This document shows, piece by piece, positions 1 to 7,382 of a DNA stretch of 9,528 nt. The position numbers were made by a program, and so were the translations under genes. A model generated the notes under the pieces. It searched no databases, was not told the origin of the DNA, and was given only the letters and a program-made list of their open reading frames with translations. Each line of letters begins with the position of its first letter. The first letter of the stretch is position 1. Origin of the DNA: Acidobacteriota bacterium (GTDB lineage Bacteria > Acidobacteriota > Terriglobia > Terriglobales > Acidobacteriaceae). The stretch covers positions 1 to 9,528 of the forward strand of contig JAJZIF010000106.1 in NCBI GenBank assembly GCA_021810735.1, in the 5' to 3' direction.

Positions 1-82
1 TCGCCAATTTCACTGGAAGCGGACCGAACCTGCGCGAGATCGCTCTATCGCGACTGGGCATATCCCGCGTGAGCCACCCCAC

Positions 83-88
83 TAGAAT
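83..88 (+). promoter_or_regulatory. Candidate -10 box (TAGAAT) for leaderless queA
   Basis: TAGAAT differs from TATAAT at one position and lies 6 bases before the GTG that opens QueA. There is no Shine-Dalgarno motif in between. A -10 box at this distance would put the transcript start on or next to the GTG, so the mRNA would be leaderless. I find no convincing -35 box. The transcript start is inferred. Confidence 0.4.
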
Positions 89-94
89 ACTTGT

Positions 95-1213
95 GTGCTG
101 GTTCGTGATTTTCATTATGATTTGCCGCCGGAGCGGATCGCGCAGCAGCCGCTCCAGGACCGCGCAGCCTCTCGTATGCTCGCGTTCGACCGCGCTACGG
201 GCGCGGTCCAGGACAGTTTCTTTCGCGACTTCCCGCAGCGATTGCAGCCGGGCGATTTGCTGGTGATCAATGACACCCGCGTGTTGCCGGCTAGATTGTT
301 CGCTCGCCGCGCTGGAATCCATGCCCAGGCCATCAGTCCTCATAATCCAGCGTCGAAGCAGCACTTGCACGGCATTATCGAGGTTCTACTGACCGAGCAG
401 CACGCGCCTCTGGAATGGAGCGCGCTGGTCCATCCTGGCCGCAAATTGCCCGTGGGCGAGCGTTTGTTTTTCTTTGCGCCGGGAGAACAGGAAGCAGCTT
501 CCGACGCAGCCCCGCTGTTGACCGCCGAGATTGTCGGGCGCGGAGAATTTGGCGAGCGGCGATTGCGCTTTGATCCGGTCGCCGATTTTTACGCCATTCT
601 GGATCGCATCGGACACATGCCGCTGCCGCCGTACATTCATCGCGACGATGAACTCTCCGATCGCGAGCGCTACCAGACCGTCTTTGCATCTGCGCGAGGT
701 TCTGTGGCTGCGCCCACTGCCGGACTGCACTTCACGCCCGAGATTCTGTCGGCGATCCGCGCCCGCGGGGTTGAAGTCGCCAGCGTCACATTGCACGTCG
801 GCCTCGGAACATTTCAGCCGGTCCGTGTCGAGCGTCTGGACGAAATCACATTGCACACGGAACGGTATACGCTGCCGGAGCCGACCGCGCTGGCGGTAAA
901 TCTGGCGCGGCGAGATGGTCGTCGCGTCATCTCGGTTGGCACCACGACGGTTCGCACCCTGGAACATTGCGCCCGCCAGGCCGAAGATGGGGAACTCCGT
1001 GCCCATTCCGGGGAAACGCAGATGTTTATCTCTCCCGGCTATCAATTTCGTGTGGTGAGCGGCCTGCTGACAAATTTCCACCTGCCGCAATCGACGCTGC
1101 TGATGCTGGTGTGCGCGTTTGGCGGCACGCAGAAGGTACTTGCGGCCTACAATCATGCGGTTGCTGGGCAATATCGCTTCTTCTCCTATGGCGACTGCAT
1201 GTTCCTCGCGTAA
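95..1213 (+). CDS. queA: S-adenosylmethionine:tRNA ribosyltransferase-isomerase QueA
   Basis: Cytoplasmic enzyme of queuosine synthesis. It transfers and isomerises the ribosyl group of S-adenosylmethionine onto preQ1 at wobble position 34 of tRNA, giving epoxyqueuosine. The 372-residue protein shows family blocks along its whole length: [15 protein letters not shown] (5-19), [16 protein letters not shown] (53-68), MPLPPYIHR (175-183), the core [13 protein letters not shown] (203-215), [10 protein letters not shown] (234-243), [10 protein letters not shown] (281-290), TQMFISPG (308-315), [16 protein letters not shown] (324-339) and the terminal [12 protein letters not shown]. It is a little longer than the roughly 350 residues usual for the family, because of extra residues around 74-94. 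The start is GTG; it fits the family's N-terminus, and no Shine-Dalgarno precedes it. polA follows 33 bases downstream on the same strand. Confidence 0.97.
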   Translation: MLVRDFHYDLPPERIAQQPLQDRAASRMLAFDRATGAVQDSFFRDFPQRLQPGDLLVINDTRVLPARLFARRAGIHAQAISPHNPASKQHLHGIIEVLLTEQHAPLEWSALVHPGRKLPVGERLFFFAPGEQEAASDAAPLLTAEIVGRGEFGERRLRFDPVADFYAILDRIGHMPLPPYIHRDDELSDRERYQTVFASARGSVAAPTAGLHFTPEILSAIRARGVEVASVTLHVGLGTFQPVRVERLDEITLHTERYTLPEPTALAVNLARRDGRRVISVGTTTVRTLEHCARQAEDGELRAHSGETQMFISPGYQFRVVSGLLTNFHLPQSTLLMLVCAFGGTQKVLAAYNHAVAGQYRFFSYGDCMFLA

Positions 1214-1238
1214 CAGCGGTCAGTAGTTTCGATAGACT
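1210..1238 (+). promoter_or_regulatory. Candidate polA promoter, near-leaderless
   Basis: GTAACA (1210-1215, overlapping the queA stop codon) and TAGACT (1233-1238) each match four of six bases of the -35 and -10 consensus, and are separated by 17 bases. The -10 box ends 8 bases before the polA ATG, so a transcript would start at about the start codon. There is no properly spaced Shine-Dalgarno. The match is modest and rests on position as much as on sequence. Confidence 0.35.
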
Positions 1239-1246
1239 CGATAGAG

Positions 1247-4024
1247 ATGGCCAGCCCGCCGACCAAACCCGCCGTATTTCTGCTCGACACCATGGGGTTC
1301 ATCTTTCGCGCCTACCACGCCATGCAGCGGCAGCGCCCCATGTCGACGCGCACTGGCATTCCCACAGCAGCCGTGTACGTTTTTGTGAACATGCTGAATC
1401 GCTTGCGGAAGGATTTCAAGCCCGAATATTTGGCCGCTGTGTTTGACGTCAGCACGCCGGTGTTTCGCGATGAACGCGCCAAAGATCTGAAGATTCGAAA
1501 ATTCAACAGCGCCACGCAGTCTTTCGATGAAGTGGAGTACGCGGGCTACAAGGCCAATCGGGCGGAAACGCCGCTGGATCTGGCGCAGCAAATCCCCTAC
1601 ATTCGTCGCGCGCTGGAGGCGTTGCGCATTCCCATCCTGCAGCAGGAAGGTTTCGAGGCCGACGATGTGATCGGCACCCTCACCCAGCAGGCGTCCAGGC
1701 TGGGCCATCCAGTGTACATCGTGTCGAACGATAAGGACATGATGCAGTTGGTGGGCGACAACGTATTCGTGTTGAACCCCGCGAAAGATAATCTGGTCCT
1801 CGATCGCGCTGGCGTTGTGGCCGCGCTCGGTGTGACACCGGAGCAAGTCGTCGATGTGATGGCGCTACGCGGCGATTCCATCGACAACATTCCCGGCGCT
1901 CCGGGCATTGGCGATAAAGGCTCCGTCGAGTTGATTCAGCAGTTTGGCAGCGTCGAATCCGCGCTGGACCATGCGGACGATGTCAAACGCAAGACCTACC
2001 GCGAATCGCTCTTGAACAATCGCGATACGGTCCTGCTCAGTAAAGAGCTGGTTACGATCCACTGTAGCGTTCCTCTGGAATTGGACCTGCAGCAACTGCA
2101 AACTCAGCCCCCCGATCCCATCGCCTGTCGCGATCTGTTTACGGAGCTGGAATTTACCACCCTGATCAAAGAATTGGGTGTGGGAGAGAAGCAAAAGCAA
2201 ACCGCGGAGCTTGTCCTGCAGCCGACGATTGAGGATATGGAACAACTGCTGGTTGCCGCCCGCGCGGGAACGCTGACTGTGGCGAGCGAACATGCGGCGG
2301 CGCAGGAACCCGAACCAGACGAGGAGGAAGCAGCCGAACCGGAACCCGCGCAACAGACTCTTTCGCTGCTGGATGCAATCGACTCGGCGGAAAGCGCGCT
2401 GGAAAATGCCGCTGCGAACAAAACCCCACCCGCAACGTGCTTTGCCTTGGGATTGGCTGCCGACGATAGCAAAGCGTTTCGCGTGCGATTTGAGGGGGAA
2501 GCGGCCACTCTTCTTCGCGCCGCGCTGGAAGACGCGACTCTTCCGAAGTCTGTCCACGATCTCAAGGCGCTGTTGCGCGCCACGCAGGCGCAGGGCATTC
2601 ACCTCGCAGGCGTGCGCGACGATCTGATGCTCTACTCGTACCTGTTGAATCCCACCCACAGCAGCCATCGCCTGGCGGATGTCGCCGCACGCTTCGACAA
2701 TCAATCGTTGGGCGGGGAAGCAGAAGAGGCGCTCCCCATGGCCGCGGCGACCATTGCGCGTCTCGCGCCGCAACTGCGTCGGGCGGTCGAAGATGCTGAC
2801 ACCTTGAATGTCTATGAAACCATCGATCTTCCGCTGACGCCCATTCTGCTCGATATGGAAGAAGCCGGTGTCCGCATCGATTCCGCATATCTGCAGCGTA
2901 TCTCCGCGCGGTTAGGCGAACAGATGCATGCGCTGGCGGAATGCATTTACGGCAATTGCGGTCATCGCTTCAACATCAATTCTCCCAAGCAGCTCGGCGA
3001 CGTTTTGTTCAACAAGATGGCGCTGCCGAAGCCTGTCAAATATGGCCGTGGCAAGGTCGTCTCCACGGCGCAGGATGTTCTGGAGGAATTGGCCGAGCAT
3101 CATGAAGCGCCGCGCCTGGTGCTCGAGTATCGCCAGTTGGCCAAACTGAAATCGAATTATTCAGACAGTCTGCCTCTCCTCGCCGACGCTCAACATCGCG
3201 TGCATACCACATTCAATGCCGTCGGCACGGCCACCGGGCGCCTTTCGTCCACCAATCCCAATCTGCAAAATATTCCCATTCGCACCGAACTGGGCCGGGA
3301 GATTCGCGCCGCATTCGTCCCCGCGGATGGCAACGTTCTGCTTTCAGCGGACTATTCCCAGATCGAACTGCGCCTGATGGCCCACTTCTCTGAAGATCCG
3401 TTGCTGCTGAAGGCGTATCGCGAGCATGTCGATATCCACGCGCTGACGGCGTCCGAGGTCTTTGGCGTTCCTATCGATGCCATGGACAAAGAGACGCGCA
3501 ATCGCGCCAAGGCCGTCAATTTCGGCATCGTGTATGGCATCTCTCCATTCGGCCTGGCGCAGCAGCTAAACATTGAACCCAGCGAAGCCCGTACCTATAT
3601 CGAGCGTTATTTCGAACGCTATAGCGGAGTGAAGGCGTTCATCGAGCAGACGCTGGAGCAAGTGCGACGGACGCAAAGCGTGCGCACTCTCTTTGGCCGC
3701 GTCCGCCCCATTCCCGACATCACCAGCCGCAACGCCAATATGCGAGGCTTCTCCGAGCGCACCGCGATCAACACGCCGTTGCAGGGAACCGCCGCGGACC
3801 TGATCAAGCTGGCCATGATTCGCATCGCGCGCGAACTTCGCGAACAAAAATTGCGCGCGAAAATGGTCTTGCAAGTCCACGATGAACTCGTCTTCGATGT
3901 GCCGAAGGAAGAAGTCGATGAAGTGCGGGAACGCGTGCGGCAGGCGATGGAGCAGGTGATCGAGATGAAAGTTCCCATCATTGCGGATGTCGCTGTCGGC
4001 CCCAATTGGCGCGATTTGGAATAA
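1247..4024 (+). CDS. polA: DNA polymerase I, proofreading domain degenerate
   Basis: Repair polymerase that removes RNA primers and fills gaps. The 925 residues run in the standard order. The 5' nuclease (about 8-310) keeps D14, D67, E137, D139, D140, D162, D164, D210 and D213, followed by the helix-hairpin-helix IPGAPGIGDKG. A glutamate-rich linker lies at 353-368. The 3'-5' exonuclease-like domain is at about 395-525. The polymerase domain has motif A DYSQIELR (D702), motif B with R751, K755, F759 and Y763, and motif C QVHDE (878-880). The exonuclease domain has no DxE motif, has leucine where the second-motif aspartate should be, and keeps only the aspartate of EDAD (D516), so proofreading is probably lost. 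The 5' nuclease carries about 20 extra residues at 77-97 compared with the E. coli enzyme. F759 predicts discrimination against dideoxynucleotides. It is convergent with glmM, with 47 bases between the stops and no obvious terminator. Confidence 0.97.
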   Translation: MASPPTKPAVFLLDTMGFIFRAYHAMQRQRPMSTRTGIPTAAVYVFVNMLNRLRKDFKPEYLAAVFDVSTPVFRDERAKDLKIRKFNSATQSFDEVEYAGYKANRAETPLDLAQQIPYIRRALEALRIPILQQEGFEADDVIGTLTQQASRLGHPVYIVSNDKDMMQLVGDNVFVLNPAKDNLVLDRAGVVAALGVTPEQVVDVMALRGDSIDNIPGAPGIGDKGSVELIQQFGSVESALDHADDVKRKTYRESLLNNRDTVLLSKELVTIHCSVPLELDLQQLQTQPPDPIACRDLFTELEFTTLIKELGVGEKQKQTAELVLQPTIEDMEQLLVAARAGTLTVASEHAAAQEPEPDEEEAAEPEPAQQTLSLLDAIDSAESALENAAANKTPPATCFALGLAADDSKAFRVRFEGEAATLLRAALEDATLPKSVHDLKALLRATQAQGIHLAGVRDDLMLYSYLLNPTHSSHRLADVAARFDNQSLGGEAEEALPMAAATIARLAPQLRRAVEDADTLNVYETIDLPLTPILLDMEEAGVRIDSAYLQRISARLGEQMHALAECIYGNCGHRFNINSPKQLGDVLFNKMALPKPVKYGRGKVVSTAQDVLEELAEHHEAPRLVLEYRQLAKLKSNYSDSLPLLADAQHRVHTTFNAVGTATGRLSSTNPNLQNIPIRTELGREIRAAFVPADGNVLLSADYSQIELRLMAHFSEDPLLLKAYREHVDIHALTASEVFGVPIDAMDKETRNRAKAVNFGIVYGISPFGLAQQLNIEPSEARTYIERYFERYSGVKAFIEQTLEQVRRTQSVRTLFGRVRPIPDITSRNANMRGFSERTAINTPLQGTAADLIKLAMIRIARELREQKLRAKMVLQVHDELVFDVPKEEVDEVRERVRQAMEQVIEMKVPIIADVAVGPNWRDLE

Positions 4025-4071
4025 AACTCATTTCAGCCAATGTAGTTGCGATCTTGAAGCGTATGCCCAAA

Positions 4072-5421
4072 TCAGACCCCTAGCTCGGCGCGAATGGCTT
4101 CTGAGATGCGGTTGGCATGGTGCTGCATCAATTTCTCCGACTCGGCCTCAATCATCACGCGGGCCAGCGCTTCGGTACCGGAATAGCGGACGACAACCCG
4201 TCCGTTCCCGTGCAATTCCAGGTCCGCGTCGTGAATCGCAGCGACAACACTCGGCAGAGTCTCCAGGGGCTGCTTCTCCCGCACGCGGACATTCACGATC
4301 ACCTGCGGGAACACCTTCAAATTCCCGGTCAACTCCGACAGCGATTTGCCGGAGCGTTGCACAATATCAAGAACAAGCAGCGCGGTCAGCAAGCCATCTC
4401 CGGTGGTGCTGCGATCCAGGAAAAGCATGTGGCCGGACTGTTCTCCACCCAGGATCGCGCCATTCTTCTGCATCTCTTCCAGCACATACCTGTCCCCAAC
4501 CGGTGCGCGCAGCATTTTGATTTGGTCTGTCCGCAGCGCGGCTTCCAGACCCATGTTGGACATGGTGGTGGCTACTACCAGATTCGCCTTCAGCAGATTA
4601 CGAGATTGCAAATCGCGCGCCGCAATCAGCAGAACAGCATCGCCGTTCACCACTTTCCCATGCTCATCGGCAAACAAGGCACGGTCCGCATCGCCGTCAA
4701 AGGTCATGCCAAAATCCGCCTTCTGAGCCAGAACTTCTTTGGCGACAACCTCGGGATGCAACGCGCCACAATGGTCATTGATATTGCGGCCATTCGGAGA
4801 AGTATGCGTCCAAAAAATGTTGCCGCCAAAGTGCGTCAGCAATGAGGGCGCAATCGCGCTGGCCGCGCCATTGGCGCAATCGATAACGATTGTTTTTCCA
4901 GCCAGGCAAAGATCGGGCACTTGACTGCGCAAAAATTCGATATAGGCCACAGGCAGCGAAGGATCCAGTTGCGGCGCCTCGGTCTTGGCAAAATCTGGCT
5001 CATGCGTCTGCGAAAGCTTTTCAAAAATCTCATGCTCGATGGCCAGCTCCACCGCGTCAGCCAGTTTGTAGCCATCGCCGCCAAAGATTTTGATCCCGTT
5101 GTCTTCCCAGGGATTGTGCGAAGCGGAAATGACAATGCCTGCGGTGAATCCGCGAATCCGCGCCAGGTAGGCCACTCCGGGTGTTGGAATTACTCCGGCG
5201 CTGGTCGTTTCCGCCCCGCCCTGGCGCAGACCGTGGCTCAGCGCGGCGGCAATTTCGGTGCTGGACTCGCGGGTATCCATGCCGACCAGCACGTGCGGAT
5301 TCGGCCGCTGTTTGCGCAGCGAATGCGCCACGGCCAGTCCAATCGCGTAGACAGTGTTTCTGTCGAGCGGGTACCGCCCGGCGACACCGCGAATTCCGTC
5401 CGTTCCAAATAGTTTTCTCAT
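4072..5421 (-). CDS. glmM: Phosphoglucosamine mutase GlmM
   Basis: Converts glucosamine-6-phosphate to glucosamine-1-phosphate on the route to UDP-N-acetylglucosamine, the precursor of peptidoglycan and lipopolysaccharide. The length of 449 residues is normal for the family. The N-terminus KLFGTDGIRG is typical. The phosphoserine loop ISASHNP has its active serine at S101, the Mg-binding loop FDGDADR has D242, D244 and D246, the sugar-binding loop GGEQSGH is at 325-331, and the phosphate-binding RYSGTE is at 412-417. The NPxxDNGIK segment after the serine loop favours GlmM over other phosphohexomutases. The ATG overlaps the xseA stop codon in an ATGA quartet. The 20 bases upstream contain no Shine-Dalgarno (in this direction they read TCCTCCC, the complement of one), so initiation probably depends on ribosomes finishing xseA. 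Confidence 0.96.
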   Translation of the reverse strand: MRKLFGTDGIRGVAGRYPLDRNTVYAIGLAVAHSLRKQRPNPHVLVGMDTRESSTEIAAALSHGLRQGGAETTSAGVIPTPGVAYLARIRGFTAGIVISASHNPWEDNGIKIFGGDGYKLADAVELAIEHEIFEKLSQTHEPDFAKTEAPQLDPSLPVAYIEFLRSQVPDLCLAGKTIVIDCANGAASAIAPSLLTHFGGNIFWTHTSPNGRNINDHCGALHPEVVAKEVLAQKADFGMTFDGDADRALFADEHGKVVNGDAVLLIAARDLQSRNLLKANLVVATTMSNMGLEAALRTDQIKMLRAPVGDRYVLEEMQKNGAILGGEQSGHMLFLDRSTTGDGLLTALLVLDIVQRSGKSLSELTGNLKVFPQVIVNVRVREKQPLETLPSVVAAIHDADLELHGNGRVVVRYSGTEALARVMIEAESEKLMQHHANRISEAIRAELGV

Positions 5422-6917
5422 CGTTTTTTGGGAGGATTTTCCTTCGTTTTCATTTCTGCTTCCGAATCTCGATCGATGACACTTGCGTGCGCCTGTCCGC
5501 GCGCGAATCGAAGCCGTAACAGATCGCCGGCATCGAGGCTTTGCGAAGTCTTGACCAAGCTGCCATTGCTGTCATACACCAATGCGTAGCCACGATCCAG
5601 CACCGCCAGCGGCGAAAGCGCCAGCAGCCTGTCGCCGGCGCGACTGCTACGGGTCCGGCAGCGTTCCCCATAGGCATTCCAGGCGCGGGTTAATCCCATG
5701 TCAAAAGCCCGGAGACGTTCCCCTTGCAGACTCATTTGGCGACGAACATCCTGTTGCATCAGGTGCGCCTGCGCCATGCGGATGCGCTGATCAACAGCCG
5801 CGCGCATTCTGCCCCAAGATGCCTCCAGCCGGAAGCGCAACTCATCGACGCGCTGCTGGCGACGGGCCAGGCCATGTTGTACACCGGCAAAGACGACGGC
5901 TGCATTCGTTTGCGCAAACCGTTGCCGCGCCCGCATTCTCTGGTATTGAACCGCGCGTTCCATCCGCGCCGCCAACATCCCCAGATATTCTTCCACGCGA
6001 TATTGCGCGTCCGTGATGATCTCCGCCGCCGCTGAGGGCGTAGGGGCGCGCAGGTCCGCGACAAAATCCGCAATCGTAAAGTCCGTCTCATGCCCAATTG
6101 CGGAGACCACAGGAATTGTCGATGCCGCGATCGCGCGCGCCACGCCCTCGCTGTTGAAAGCGGCCAGGTCTTCCAGCGAGCCGCCCCCCCGGGCCACGAC
6201 CAGCACATCGACGCACGGGTTCTTCTGAAACCACGCCAGTGCGTCCACCATTTCACTGGCAGCGGCCTCTCCCTGCACGGCCACCGGGTACAGCAAAACA
6301 TGCGCTCTGGAATGGCGCCGCGCAAGAACATTCAGAATGTCGTGAATGACCGCGCCCCTGGGCGAAGTAATAACGCCAATCGTTCGCGGATACATCGGTA
6401 GAGGACGTTTTCTTTCCGACTCGAACAGCCCTTCCTCTTTCAAGATCGCGTAGAGCTGTTCGAACGCGACCTGAAGCGATCCCTTGCCGCGTGGTTCCAT
6501 GGACTCCGCGACGAGTTGCAGTTGTCCCCGGTCCTCGTAAACGGAGACCCCGCCGCGCACCTGCACTTCCAGTCCATCTTTGGGGACGAATTTCAACAGC
6601 CGTGCTTTGCCGCGAAACAGCACCACGGGCAACTGGCTCTGGTCGTCCTTGAGGGTGAAATAGATGTGCCCGGAAGAAGCCTGGCGAAGATTGGAAATCT
6701 CCCCTTCCACACGCAGATCTCGATATTCTTTTTCCACGTGGCCGCGAATTTCCGCAACCAACTCCTTCACTTTCCACGGTGGACGCGCCAGATCGCTGGC
6801 TTGCGGAACCAGAGCGGCAGATGGAAACAGCAAATCCATCTGCGGGCGCGAAGCGCTTGCGGACGGCCTCAGGTCCCACGGCGCTTTGTCCCGTGATGAT
6901 TTCGATGACGGACTCAT
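5418..6917 (-). CDS. xseA: Exodeoxyribonuclease VII large subunit XseA
   Basis: Catalytic large subunit of exonuclease VII, which degrades single-stranded DNA to acid-soluble oligonucleotides and needs the small subunit XseB. Counted from the ATG at 6917, the 499 residues show an N-terminal OB-fold (about 48-140, with VEGEISNLR and SGHIYFTLKD), then the catalytic domain with IGVITSPRGAVIHD (180-193), VVARGGGSLEDLAAFNSE (240-257) and AIGHETDFTIADFVADLRAP (273-292). A long, arginine-rich helical region, probably coiled coil, follows, and then the C-terminal LSPLAVLDRGYALV (434-447). The start is uncertain. The frame is open to a GTG at 6971 (517 residues) and has another ATG at 6839 (473 residues, closest to the usual family length). 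None has a Shine-Dalgarno, and the residues before the OB-fold look unconserved. The gene overlaps glmM by four bases, and no xseB is nearby. Confidence 0.94.
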   Translation of the reverse strand: MSPSSKSSRDKAPWDLRPSASASRPQMDLLFPSAALVPQASDLARPPWKVKELVAEIRGHVEKEYRDLRVEGEISNLRQASSGHIYFTLKDDQSQLPVVLFRGKARLLKFVPKDGLEVQVRGGVSVYEDRGQLQLVAESMEPRGKGSLQVAFEQLYAILKEEGLFESERKRPLPMYPRTIGVITSPRGAVIHDILNVLARRHSRAHVLLYPVAVQGEAAASEMVDALAWFQKNPCVDVLVVARGGGSLEDLAAFNSEGVARAIAASTIPVVSAIGHETDFTIADFVADLRAPTPSAAAEIITDAQYRVEEYLGMLAARMERAVQYQRMRARQRFAQTNAAVVFAGVQHGLARRQQRVDELRFRLEASWGRMRAAVDQRIRMAQAHLMQQDVRRQMSLQGERLRAFDMGLTRAWNAYGERCRTRSSRAGDRLLALSPLAVLDRGYALVYDSNGSLVKTSQSLDAGDLLRLRFARGQAHASVIDRDSEAEMKTKENPPKKR

Positions 6918-6999
6918 ACGTGGGTTCTCAACGGGTCTTGGATCTCGCCTGTAGCAACTGGTCCACAGCACAACTTGAAAATGTCGGCTTCAAACGATG

Positions 7000-7005
7000 A
7001 GTCTA
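7000..7005 (-). promoter_or_regulatory. Possible -10 box (TAGACT) for the xseA-glmM operon
   Basis: On the minus strand TAGACT, the same hexamer as before polA, lies in the spacer upstream of xseA. It is 28 bases before the GTG at 6971 and 82 before the ATG at 6917. I see no good -35 box. This is only the best -10-like match in a short spacer. Confidence 0.2.
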
Positions 7006-7045
7006 GCATTCCATCCCGTCGGCAGCGTGTCTCGTAGGACCGTTT

Positions 7046-7270
7046 CTAGCGCCGCAAGCGGCTCAACAGGTAGAACAGGAACGAAAGAATCGCACTGAGC
7101 AGAAGGGAGGTAGTAAAAGGGAAGTAGACGACGGATCGCTTGCCATGCCAGGAGAAATCACCGGGCAAACGTCCCAGCGGCAAGCCGGACTTTTCCGCCG
7201 CCAGCACGCACACGCCAAGGATCGCGACGAAAACCCCGGCATAGATCAGCAAACGTCCAAGTCCCTGCAT
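7046..7270 (-). CDS. DUF2905 family small membrane protein
   Basis: A 74-residue protein with two predicted membrane segments (about 5-24 and 49-70) joined by GLPLGRLPGDFSW and a short basic turn. The order hydrophobic helix, GRLPGD, then YFPFTTSLLLS at the start of the second helix is the signature I know for DUF2905, whose function is unknown. The frame stays open to 7402, but that would overlap the start of the divergent channel gene and add an unconserved basic stretch. The ATG at 7270 starts directly with MQGLGRLLI, as family members do, and has a -10-like TACACT 7 bases upstream. It probably sits in the inner membrane with short cytoplasmic tails, given the C-terminal RLRR. No role can be read from the neighbours. 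Confidence 0.87.
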   Translation of the reverse strand: MQGLGRLLIYAGVFVAILGVCVLAAEKSGLPLGRLPGDFSWHGKRSVVYFPFTTSLLLSAILSFLFYLLSRLRR

Positions 7271-7277
7271 CCAGTCC

Positions 7278-7283
7278 AGTGTA
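7278..7283 (-). promoter_or_regulatory. Candidate -10 box (TACACT) for a leaderless DUF2905 gene
   Basis: Read on the minus strand, TACACT stands 7 bases before the ATG at 7270, with GGACTGG between them. TACACT matches five of six bases of TATAAT if the third position is ignored. This spacing fits transcription starting at the ATG. No clear -35 box is seen. The GGA in the spacer is too weak and too close to be a good Shine-Dalgarno. Confidence 0.35.
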
Positions 7284-7367
7284 GGCCCGCGGAGACCCGC
7301 CTGCTTGCACCGGCGTTTGGCATTATCTGGAAATCTTTGCGGAGCAGCGAAAGTCGTGGTTGAATCG

Positions 7368-7374
7368 GGTGGAG
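7368..7374 (+). promoter_or_regulatory. Shine-Dalgarno site of the ion channel gene
   Basis: GGTGGAG ends 8 bases before the ATG at 7383, the normal spacing for a ribosome binding site. It decides the start against the in-frame upstream ATG at 7305, which lies beyond the divergent DUF2905 start region. It is the only strong Shine-Dalgarno before a start codon in the window. Confidence 0.7.
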
Positions 7375-7382
7375 ACCTCACC

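Noticed and set aside
1..94. Possible tail of an upstream gene. One frame reads NFTGSGPNLREIALSRLGI; the other two plus-strand frames end at 70-72 and 83-85.
   Set aside because: The attractive frame runs on to 266, deep inside queA, with shadow-like arginine/serine-rich composition. The remaining tails are too short to identify, and the minus strand is also open. No call can be supported.
386..1171. Long minus-strand open frame of 261 codons opposite queA
   Set aside because: Antisense to a complete conserved gene, no recognisable motif, arginine/glutamine-rich composition typical of shadows in GC-rich DNA.
1865..2773. Minus-strand open frame of 302 codons opposite polA
   Set aside because: Fully inside conserved polA coding sequence, no family features, ordinary GC-rich shadow.
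4025..4071. Bidirectional terminator between polA and glmM
   Set aside because: No stem of useful length and no T tract found in the 47 bases.
7305..7382. 26-residue N-terminal extension of the ion channel
   Set aside because: The ATG at 7383 has a well-spaced GGTGGAG and begins directly with the first membrane helix. The upstream ATG has neither.
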